Positions 52,111 to 63,088 of a stretch of DNA of 64,000 bases are shown here, piece after piece. The translations under genes and the position numbers were made by a program. The stretch's first letter is position 1. Every line of letters begins with the position of its first letter. The stretch is from NCBI GenBank assembly GCA_963556195.1, contig CAUVYP010000252.1, positions 1-64,000 of the forward strand, read 5' to 3'. The DNA comes from Sepiola atlantica. Taxonomy: Eukaryota > Mollusca > Cephalopoda > Sepiida > Sepiolidae. The notes below the pieces were generated by a model. It was given only the letters and a program-made list of their open reading frames with translations. It did not search any database and was not told where the DNA came from.

Positions 52111-53784
52111 TTTAGCGCGTTTTAAAGTTGATATCGCTTTTGTTTATAACTTCCACATTTATTCGAATTGTGCAACGAAACTTTGCAGACAGTCTCGAAT
52201 AGGCCTTTTCTACTGAAGTACCAAGTTTCAGAAGTGCAGCTCTTGTACTGCCGGAGATATGTCGATACAAACTGAATACGCAAAACATCAACAAAATTTA
52301 GCGCGTTTTAAAGTTGATATCGCTTTTGTTTATAACTTCCACATTTATTCGAATTGTGCAACGAAACTTTGCAGACAGTCGCGGAGACACATTTTCTACT
52401 GAAGTACGAAGGTTCAGAAGTGCAGCTCTTGTACTGCCGGAGATATGTCGATACAAACTGAATACGCAAAACATCAACAAAATTTAGCGCGTTTTAAAGT
52501 TGATATCGCTTTTGTTTATAACTTCCACATTTATTCGAATTGTGCAACGAAACTTTGCAGACAGTCGCGGAGACACATGTTCTACTGAAGTACCAAGTTT
52601 CAGAAGTGCAGCTCTTGTACTGCCGGAGATATGTCGATACAAACTGAATACGCAAAACATCAACAAAATTTAGCGCGTTTTAAAGTTGATATCGCTTTTG
52701 TTTATAACTTCCACATTTATTCGAATTGTGCAACGAAACTTTGCAGACAGTCGCGGAGACACATGTTCTACTGAAGTACCAAGTTTCAGAAGTGCAGCTC
52801 TTGTACTGCCGGAGATATGTCGATACAAACTGAATACGCAAAACATCAACAAAATTTAGCGCGTTTTAATGTTGATATCGCTTTTGTTTATAACTTCCAC
52901 ATGTATTCGAATTGTGCAACGAAACTTTGCAGACAGTCGCGGAGACACATGTTCTACTGAAGTACCAAGTTTCAGAAGTGCAGCTCTTGTACTGCCAGAG
53001 ATATGTCGATACAAACTGAATACGCAAAACATCAACAAAATTTAGCGCGTTTTAAAGTTGATATCGCTTTTGTTTATAATTTCCACATTTATTCGAATTG
53101 TGCCACGAAACTTTGCAGACAGTCGCGGAGACACATTTTCTACTGAAGTACCAAGTTTCAGAAGTGCAGCTCTTGTACTGCCGGAGATATGTCGATACAA
53201 ACTGAATACGCAAAACATCAACAAAATTTAGCGCGTTTTAAAGTTGATATCGCTTTTGTTTATAACTTCCACATTTATTCGAATTGTGCAACAAAACTTT
53301 GCAGATAGTCTCGAATAGGCCTTTTCTACTGAAGTACAAAGTTTCAGAAGTGCAGCTCTTGTACTGCCGGAGATATGTCGATACAAACTGAATACGCAAA
53401 AAACCAACAAAATTTAGCGCGTTTTAAAGTTGATATCGCTTTTGTTTATAACTTCCACATTTATTCGAATTGTGCAACGAAACTTTGCAGACAGTCTCGA
53501 ATAGGCCTCCTCTACTGAAGTACTAAGTTTCAGAAGTGCAGCTCTTGTACTGCCGGAGATATGTCGATACAAACTGAATACGCAAAACATCAACAAAATT
53601 TAGCGCGTTTTAATGTTGATATCGCTTTTGTTTATAACTTCAACATTTATTCGAATTGTGCAACGAAACTTTGCAGACAGTCTCAAATAGGCCTTTTCTA
53701 CTGAAGTACCAAGTTTCAGAAGTGCAGCTCTTGAACTGCCGGAGATATGTCGATACAAACTGAATACGCAAAACATCAACAAAA
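52111..53784 (+). repeat. Nine-monomer linker before the 19-mer HOR
   Basis: Alpha, then a run of beta monomers (52297-53226), then the first appearance of the four-monomer series that dominates 53041-61972. Apart from that series I see no long HOR partner for this stretch inside the window. Confidence 0.7.
52564..52586 (+). repeat. Variable module, beta form (reference position)
   Basis: In the beta monomer starting at 52483 the same positions read tcgcggagacacatgttc. It differs from alpha at most positions but is flanked by the same cagacag and tactgaag, so the two forms are alternatives at one site. A subform has attttc in place of atgttc. Confidence 0.85.
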
Positions 53785-56700
53785 TTTAGCGCGTTTTAAA
53801 GTTGATATCGCTTTTGTTCATAATTTCCACATTTATTCGAATTGTGCCACGAAACTTTGCAGACAGTCGCGGAGACACATGTTCTACTGCAGTACCAAGT
53901 TTCAGAAGTGCAGCTCTTGTACTGCCGGAGATATGTCGATACAAACTGAATACGCAAAACATCAACAAAATTTAGCGCGTTTTAAAGTTGATATCGCTTT
54001 TGTTTATAACTTCCACATTTATTCGAATTGTGCAACGAAACTTTGCAGATAGTCTCGAATAGGCCTTTTCTACTGAAGTACAAAGTTTCAGAAGTGCAGC
54101 TCTTGTACTGCCGGAGATATGTCGATACAAACTGAATACGCAAAAAACCAACAAAATTTAGCGCGTTTTAAAGTTGATATCGCTTTTGTTTATAACTTCC
54201 ACATTTATTCGAATTGTGCAACGAAGCTTTGCAGACAGTCTCGAATAGGCCTCCTCTACTGAAGTACCAAGTTTCAGAAGTGCAGCTCTTGTACTGCCGG
54301 AGATATGTCGATACAAACTGAATACGCAAATCATCAACAAAATTTAGCGCGTTTTAATGTTGATATCGCTTTTGTTTATAACTTCCACATTTATTCGAAT
54401 TGTGCAACGAAACTTTGCAGACAGTCTCAAATAGGCCTTTTCTACTGAAGTACCAAGTTTCAGAAGTGCAGCTCTTGTACTGGTGGAGATATGTCGATAC
54501 AAACTGAATACGCAAAACATCAACAAAATTTAGCGCGTTTTAAAGTTGATATCGCTTTTGTTTATAACTTCCACATTTATTCGAATTGTGCCACGAAACT
54601 TTGCAGACAGTCTCGAATAGGCCTTTACTACTGAAGTACCAAGTTTCAGAAGTGCAGCTCTTGTACTGCCGGAGATATGTCGATACAAACTGAATACGCA
54701 AAACATCAACAAAATTTAGCGCGTTTTAAAGTTGATATCGCTTTTGTTTATAATTTCCACATTTATTCGAATTGTGCCACGAAACTTTGCAGACAGTCGC
54801 GGAGACACATGTTCTACTGAAGTACTAAGTTTCAGAAGTGCAGCTCTTGTACTGCCGGAGATATGTCGATACAAACTGAATACGCAAAACATCAACAAAA
54901 TTTAGCGCGTTTTAAAGTTGATATCGCTTTTGTTCATAACCTCAACATTTATTCGAATTGTGCCACGAAACTTTGCAGACAGTCTCGAATAGGGCTTTTT
55001 CTACTGAAGTACCAAGTTTCAGAAGTGCAGCTCTTGTACTGCCGGAGATATGTCGATACAAACTGAATACGCAAAACATCAACAAAATTTAGCGCGTTTT
55101 AATGTTGATATCGCTTTTGTTTATAACTTCCACATTTATTCGAATTGTGCAACGAAACTTTGCAGACAGTCTCAAATAGGCCTTTTCTACTGAAGTACCA
55201 AGTTTCAGAAGTGCAGCTCTTGTACTACCGGAGATATGTCGATACAAACTGAATACGCAAAACATCAACAAAATTTAGCGCGTTTTAAAGTTGATATCGA
55301 TTTTTGTTTATAATTTCCACATTTATTCGAATTGTGCCACGAAACTTTGCAGACAGTCGCGGAGACACATGTTCTACTGAAGTACCCAGTTTCAGAAGTG
55401 CAGCTCTTGTACTGCCGGAGATATGTCGATACAAACTGAATACGCAAAACATCAACAAAATTTAGCGCGTTTTAAAGTTGTATTCGTTTTTTTTTATAAC
55501 TTCCACATTTATTCGAATTGTGCAACGAAACTTTGCAGATAGTCTCGAAGAGGCCTTTTCTACTGAAGTACAAAGTTTCAGAAGTGCAGCTTTTGTACTG
55601 CCGGAGATATGTCGATACAAACTGAATACGCAAAAAACCAACAAAATTTAGCGCGTTTTAAAGTTGATATCGCTTTTGTTTATAACTTCCACATTTATTC
55701 GAATTGTGCAACGAAACTTTGCAGACAGTCTCGAATAGGCCTCCTCTACTGAAGTACCAAGTTTCAGAAGTGCAGCTCTTGTACTGCCGGAGATATGTCG
55801 ATACAAACTGAATACGTAAAACATCAACAAAATTTAGCGCGTTTTAATGTTGATATCGCTTTTGTTTATAACTTCTACATTTATTCGAATTGTGCAACGA
55901 AACTTTGCAGACAGTCTCAAATATGCCTTTACTACTGCAGTACCAAGTTTCAGAAGTGCAGCTCTTGAACTGCCGGAGATATGTCGATACAAACTGAATA
56001 CGCAAAACATCAACAAAATTTAGCGCGTTTTAAAGTTGATATCGCTTTTGTTTATAATTTCCACATTTATTCGAATTGTGCCACGAAACTTTGCAGACAG
56101 TCGGTGAGACACATGTTCTACTGAAGTACCAAGTTTCAGAAGTGCAGCTCTTGTACTGCCGGAGATATGTCGATACAAACTGAATACGTAAAACATCAAC
56201 AAAATTTAGCGCGTTTTAAAGTTGCTATCGCTTTTGTTTATAACTTCCACATTTATTCGAATTGTGCAACGAAACTTTGCAGATAGTCTCGAATAGGCCT
56301 TTTCTACTGAAGTACAAAGTTTCAGAAGTGCAGCTCTTGTACTGCCGGAGATATGTCGATACAAACTGAATACGCAAAAAACCAACAAAATTTAGCGCGT
56401 TTTAAAGTTGATATCGCTTTTGTTTATAACTTCCACATTTATTCGAATTGTGCAACGAAGCTTTGCAGACAGTCTCGAATAGGCCTCCTCTACTGAAGTA
56501 CCAAGTTTCAGAAGTGCAGCTCTTGTACTGCCGGAGATATGTCGATACAAACTGAATACGCAAATCATCAACAAAATTTAGCGCGTTTTAATGTTGATAT
56601 CGCTTTTGTTTATAACTTCCACATTTATTCGAATTGTGCAACGAAACTTTGCAGACAGTCTCAAATAGGCCTTTTCTACTAGAGTACCAAGTTTCAGAAG

Positions 56701-57320
56701 TGCAGCTCTTGTACTGCCGGAGATATGTCGATACAAACTGAATACGCAAAACATCAACAAAATTTAGCGCGTTTTAAAGTTGATATCGCTTTTGTTTATA
56801 ACTTCCACATTTATTCGAATTGTGCCACGAAACTTTGCAGACAGTCTCGAATAGGCCTTTTCTACTTAAGTACCAAGTTTCAGAAGTGCAGCTCTTGTAC
56901 TGCCGGAGATATGTCGATACAAACTGAATACGCAAAACATCAACAAAATTTAGCGCGTTTTAAAGTTGATATCGCTTTTGTTTATAACTTCCACATTTAT
57001 TCGAATTGTGCAACGAAACTTTGCAGACAGTCGCGGAGACACATGTTCTACTGAAGTACCAAGTTTCAGAAGTGCAGCTCTTGTACTGCCGGAAATATGT
57101 CGATACAAACTGAATACGCAAAACATCAACAAAATTTAGCGCGTTTTAAAGTTGATATCGTATTTGTTTATAACTTCCACATTTATTCGAATTGTGCAAC
57201 GAAACTTTGCAGACAGTCTCGAATAGGCCTCCTCTACTTAAGTACCAAGTTTCAGAAGTGCAGCTCTAGTACTGCCGGAGATATGTCGATACAAACTGAA
57301 TACGCAAAACATCAACAAAA
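53785..57320 (+). repeat. 19-mer HOR, ancestral form (3,536 bp)
   Basis: Nineteen monomers, two of which are 187 bp: agggcttttt near 54991 and tcgatttttg near 55299. It recurs from 57321 with two monomers missing. Shared markers include tactgcagtacc with gttcataattt, cgaagctttg, actggtggag, gcctttactac, ttgtattcg plus a T run, tatgcctttactactgcag, agtcggtgag and gttgctatcg. Confidence 0.88.
54994..55000 (+). repeat. 187-bp monomer: agggcttttt insertion
   Basis: The alpha module reads ataggg-cttttt instead of ataggccttttc, one base longer. The same altered module is near 58527 and 60574, marking three descendants of one monomer. Confidence 0.85.
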
Positions 57321-60300
57321 TTTAGCGCGTTTTAAAGTTGATATCGCTTTTGTTCATAATTTCCACATTTATTCGAATTGTGCCACGAAACTTTGCAGAC
57401 AGTCGCGGAGACACATGTTCTACTGCAGTACCAAGTTTCAGAAGTGCAGCTCTTGTACTGCCGGAGATATGTCGATACAAACTGAATACGCAAAACATCA
57501 ACAAAATTTAGCGCGTTTTAAAGTTGATATCGCTTTTGTTTATAACTTCCACATTTATTCGAATTGTGCAACGAAACTTTGCAGATAGTCTCGAATAGGC
57601 CTTTTCTACTGAAGTACAAAGTTTCAGAAGTGCAGCTCTTGTACTGCCGGAGATATGTCGATACAAACTGAATACGCAAAAAACCAACAAAATTTAGCGC
57701 GTTTTAAAGTTGATATCGCTTTTGTTTATAACTTCCACATTTATTCGAATTGTGCAACGAAGCTTTGCAGACAGTCTCGAATAGGCCTCCTCTACTGAAG
57801 TACCAAGTTTCAGAAGTGCAGCTCTTGTACTGCCGGAGATATGTCGATACAAACTGAATACGCAAATCATCAACAAAATTTAGCGCGTTTTAATGTTGAT
57901 ATCGCTTTTGTTTATAACTTCCACATTTATTCGAATTGTGCAACGAAACTTTGCAGACAGTCTAAATTAGGCTTTTTCTACTGAAGTACCAAGTTTCAGA
58001 AGTGCAGCTCTTGTACTGGTGGAGATATGTCGATACAAACTGAATACGCAAAACATCAACAAAATTTAGCGCGTTTTAAAGTTGATATCGCTTTTGTTTA
58101 TAACTTCCACATTTATTCGAATTGTGCCACGAAACTTTGCAGACAGTCTCGAATAGGCCTTTACTACTGAAGTACCAAGTTTCAGAAGTGCAGCTCTTGT
58201 ACTGCCGGAGATATGTCGATACAAACTGAATACGCAAAACATCAACAAAATTTAGCGCGTTTTAAAGTTGATATCGCTTTTGTTTATAATTTCCACATTT
58301 ATTCGAATTGTGCCACGAAACTTTGCAGACAGTCGCGGAGACACATGTTCTACTGAAGTACTAAGTTTCAGAAGTGCAGCTCTTGTACTGCCGGAGATAT
58401 GTCGATACAAACTGAATACGCAAAACATCAACAAAATTTAGCGCGTTTTAAAGTTGATATCGCTTTTGTTCATAACCTCAACATTTATTCGAATTGTGCA
58501 ACGAAACTTTGAAGACAGTCTCGAATAGGGCTTTTTCTACTGAAGTACCAAGTTTCAGAAGTGCAGCTCTTGTACTGCCGGAGATATGTCGATACAAACT
58601 GAATACGCAAAACATCAACAAAATTTAGCGCGTTTTAAAGTTGTATTCGTTTTTTTTTATAACTTCAACATTTATTCGAATTGTGCAACGAAACTTTGCA
58701 GATAGTCTCGAATAGGCCTTTTCTACTGAAGTACAAAGTTTCAGAAGTGCAGCTTTTGTACTGCCGGAGATATGTCGATACAAACTGAATACGCAAAAAA
58801 CCAACAAAATTTAGCGCGTTTTAAAGTTGATATCGCTTTTGTTTATAACTTCCACATTTATTCGAATTGTGCAACGAAACTTTGCAGACAGTCTCGAATA
58901 GGCCTCCTCTACTGAAGTACCAAGTTTCAGAAGTGCAGCTCTTGTACTGCCGGAGATATGTCGATACAAACTGAATACGTAAAACATCAACAAAATTTAG
59001 CGCGTTTTAATGTTGATATCGCTTTTGTTTATAACTTCTACATTTATTCGAATTGTGCAACGAAACTTTGCAGACAGTCTCAAATATGCCTTTACTACTG
59101 CAGTACCAAGTTTCAGAAGTGCAGCTCTTGAACTGCCGGAGATATGTCGATACAAACTGAATACGCAAAACATCAACAAAATTTAGCGCGTTTTAAAGTT
59201 GATATCGCTTTTGTTTATAATTTCCACATTTATTCGAATTGTGCCACGAAACTTTGCAGACAGTCGGTGAGACACATGTTCTACTGAAGTACCAAGTTTC
59301 AGAAGTGCAGCTCTTGTACTGCCGGAGATATGTCGATACAAACTGAATACGTAAAACATCAACAAAATTTAGCGCGTTTTAAAGTTGCTATCGCTTTTGT
59401 TTATAACTTCCACATTTATTCGAATTGTGCAACGAAACTTTGCAGATAGTCTCGAATAGGCCTTTTCTACTGAAGTACCAAGTTTCAGAAGTGCAGCTCT
59501 TGTACTGCCGGAGATATGTCGATACAAACTGAATACGCAAAAAACCAACAAAATTTAGCGCGTTTTAAAGTTGATATCGCTTTTGTTTATAACTTCCACA
59601 TTTATTCGAATTGTGCAACGAAGCTTTGCAGACAGTCTCGAATAGGCCTCCTCTACTGAAGTACCAAGTTTCAGAAGTGCAGCTCTTGTACTGCCGGAGA
59701 TATGTCGATACAAACTGAATACGCAAATCATCAACAAAATTTAGCGCGTTTTAATGTTGATATCGCTTTTGTTTATAACTTCCACATTTATTCGAATTGT
59801 GCAACGAAACTTTGCAGACAGTCTCAAATAGGCCTTTTCTACTGAAGTACCAAGTTTCAGAAGTGCAGCTCTTGTACTGCCGGTGATATGTCGATACAAA
59901 CTGAATACGCAAAACATCAACAAAATTTAGCGCGTTTTAAAGTTGATATCGCTTTTGTTTATAACTTCCACATTTATTCGAATTGTGCCACGAAACTTTG
60001 CAGACAGTCTCGAATAGGCCTTTTCTACTTAAGTACCAAGTTTCAGAAGTGCAGCTCTTGTACTGCCGGAGATATGTCGATACAAACTAAATACGCAAAA
60101 CATCAACAAAATTTAGCGCGTTTTAAAGTTGATATCGCTTTTGTTTATAACTTCCACATTTATTCGAATTGTGCAACGAAACTTTGCAGACAGTCGCGGA
60201 GACACATGTTCTACTGAAGTACCAAGTTTCAGAAGTGCAGCTCTTGTACTGCCGGAAATATGTCGATACAAACTGAATACGCAAAACATCAACAAAATTT

Positions 60301-60483
60301 AGCGCGTTTTAAAGTTGATATCGTATTTGTTTATAACTTCCACATTTATTCGAATTGTGCAACGAAACTTTGCAGACAGTCTCGAATAGGCCTCCTCTAC
60401 TTAAGTACCAAGTTTCAGAAGTGCAGCTCTAGTACTGCCGGAGATATGTCGATACAAACTGAATACGCAAAACATCAACAAAA
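57321..60483 (+). repeat. 17-monomer derivative of the 19-mer HOR (3,163 bp)
   Basis: Monomers 1-7 match 53785-55087 and monomers 8-17 match 55461-57320. The equivalents of 55088-55460, two monomers, are absent. The length difference of 373 bp equals two monomers plus the single extra base that one of them carries. Private change: tctaaattaggctttttc near 57961. Confidence 0.88.
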
Positions 60484-61972
60484 TTTAGCGCGTTTTAAAG
60501 TTGATATCGCTTTTGTTCATAACCTCCACATTTATTCGAATTGTGCAACGAAACTTTGCAGACAGTCTCGAATAGGGCTTTTTCTACTGAAGTACCAAGT
60601 TTCAGAAGTGCAGCTCTTGTACTGCCGGAGATATGTCGATACAAACTGAATACGCAAAACATCAACAAAATTTAGCGCGTTTTAATGTTGATATCGCTTT
60701 TTTTTATAACTTCCACATTTATTCGAATTGTGCAACGAAACTTTGCAGACAGTCTCAAATAGGCCTTTTCTACTGAAGTACCAAGTTTCAGAAGTGCAGC
60801 TCTTGTACTGCCGGAGATATGTCGATACAAACTGAATACGCAAAACATCAACAAAATTTAGCGCGTTTTAAAGTTGATATCGCTTTTGTTTATAATTTCC
60901 ACATTTATTCGAATTGTGCCACGAAACTTTGCAGACAGTCGCGGAGACACATGTTCTACTGAAGTACCAAGTTTCAGAAGTGCAGCTCTTGTACTGCCGG
61001 AGATATGTCGATACAAACTGAATACGCAAAACATCAACAAAATTTAGCGCGTTTTAAAGTTGATATCGCTTTTGTTTATAACTTCCACATTTATTCGAAT
61101 TGTGCAACGAAACTTTGCAGATAGTCTCGAATAGGCCTTTTCCCCTGAAGTACAAAGTTTCAGAAGTGCAGCTCTTGTACTGCCGGAGATATGTCGATAC
61201 AAACTGAATACGCAAAAAACCAACAAAATTTAGCGCGTTTTAAAGTTGATATCGCTTTTGTTTATAACTTCCACATTTATTCGAATTGTGCAACGAAACT
61301 TTGCAGACAGTCTCGAATAGGCCTCCTCTACTGAAGTACCAAGTCTCAGAAGTGCAGCTCTTGTACTGCCGGAGATATGTCGATACAAACTGAATACGCA
61401 AAACATCAACAAAATTTAGCGCGTTTTAATGTTGATATCGCTTTTGTTTATAACTTCAACATTTATTCGAATTGTGCAACGAAACTTTGCAGACAGTCTC
61501 AAATAGGCCTTTACTCCTGAAGTACCAAGTTTCAGAAGTGCAGCTCTTGAACTGCCGGAGATATGTTGATACAAACTTAATACGCAAAACATCAACAAAA
61601 TTTAGCGCGTTTTAATGTTGATATCGCTTTTGTTTATAACTTCCACATTTATTCGAATTGTGCCACGAAACTTTGCAGACAGTCGCGGAGACACATGTTC
61701 TACTGAAGTACCAAGGTTCAGAAGTGCAGCTCTTGTACTGCCGGAGATATGTCGATACAAACTGAATACGCAAAACATCAACAAAATTTAGCGCGTTTTA
61801 AAGTTGATATCGCTTTTGTTTATAACTTGCACATTTATTCGAATTGTGCAACGAAACTTTGCAGATAGTCTCGAATAGGCCTTTTCTACTGAAGTACCAA
61901 GTTTCAGAAGTGCAGCTCTTGTACTGCCGGAGATATGTCGATACAAACTGAATACGCAAAAAACCAACAAAA

Positions 61973-63088
61973 TTTAGCGCGTTTTAAAGTTTATATCGCT
62001 TTTGTTTATAACTTCCACATTTATTCGAATTGTGCAACGAAGCTTTGCAGACAGTCTCGAATAGGCCTCCTCTACTTCAGTACTAAGTTTCAGAAGTGCA
62101 GCTCTTGTACTGCCGGAGATATGTCGATACAAACTGAATACGCAAAACATCAACAAAATTTAGCGCGTTTTAAAGTTGATATCGCTTTTGTTTATAACTT
62201 CCACATTTATTCGAATTGTGCCACGAAACTTTGCAGACAGTCTCGAATAGGCCTTTTCTACTTCAGTACCATATTTCAGAAGTGCAGCTCTTGTACTGCC
62301 GGAGATATGTCGATACAAACTAAATACGCAAAACATCAACAAAATTTAGCGCGTTTTAAAGTTGATATCGCTTTTGTTTATAATTTCCACATTTATTCGA
62401 ATTGTGCAACGAAACTTTGCAGACAGTCGCGGAGACACATGTTCTACTGAAGTACTAAGTCTCAGAAGTGCAGCTCTTGTACTGCCGGAGATATGTCGAT
62501 ACAAACTGAATACGCAAAACATCAACAAAATTTAGCGCGTTTTAAAGTTGATATCGCTTTTGTTTATAACTTCCACATTTATTCGAATTGTGCAACGAAA
62601 CTTTTCAGACAGTCTCGAATAGGCCTCCTCTACTAGAGTACCAAGTTTCAGAAGTGCAGCTCTTGTACTGCCGGAGATATGTCGATACAAACTGAATACG
62701 CAAAACATCAACAAAATTTAGCGCGTTTTAAAGTTGATATCGCTTTTGTTTATAACTTCCACATTTATTCGAATTGTGCAACGAAACTTTGCAGACAGTC
62801 GCGGAGACACATGTTCTACTGAAGTACCAAGTTTCAGAAGTGCAGCTCTTGTACTGCCGGAGATATGTCGATACAAACTGAATACGCAAAACATCAACAA
62901 AATTTAGCGCGTTTTAAAGTTGATATCGCTTTTGTTTATAACTTCCACATTTATTCGAATTGTGCAACGAAACTTTGCAGACAGTCTCGAATAGGCCTCC
63001 TCTACTGAAGTACCAAGTTTCAGAAGTGCAGCTCTTGTACTGCCGGAGATATGTCGATACAAACTGAATACGCAAAAAACCAACAAAA
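61973..63088 (+). repeat. 6-mer HOR, copy 1 (1,116 bp)
   Basis: Six monomers repeated directly from 63089. Shared markers are gtttatatcgc with cgaagctttg and ctacttcagtac, taccatatttcag, tactaagtctcag, and cttttcagacag with ctactagag. No difference between copies was seen. Confidence 0.9.

Larger units (their letters stand above)
53041..61972 (+). repeat. Four-monomer (744-bp) sub-period domain
   Basis: Across this stretch the order tends to be: (a) gccacg beta with ataatttcc, (b) alpha with gcagatagtc and tacaaag, usually ending aaaaaaccaac, (c) alpha-CC with cctcctc, (d) alpha-prime with ttttaatgttg. Complete or nearly complete runs begin at 53041, 53785, about 55275, 56019, 57321, 59182 and 60857. 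The larger 19-mer and 17-mer repeats are built from it. At 60484-61972 a further variant run is not part of the 17-mer. Confidence 0.75.

Noticed and set aside
57097..57588. A plus-strand 163-codon ORF spanning three monomers, and similar ones at 61935 and 63051.
   Set aside because: The conserved tga in ctactgaag normally stops this frame. Single changes (ctacttaag, ctactgcag, ctacttcag) remove it in neighbouring units. The product is just the translated repeat.
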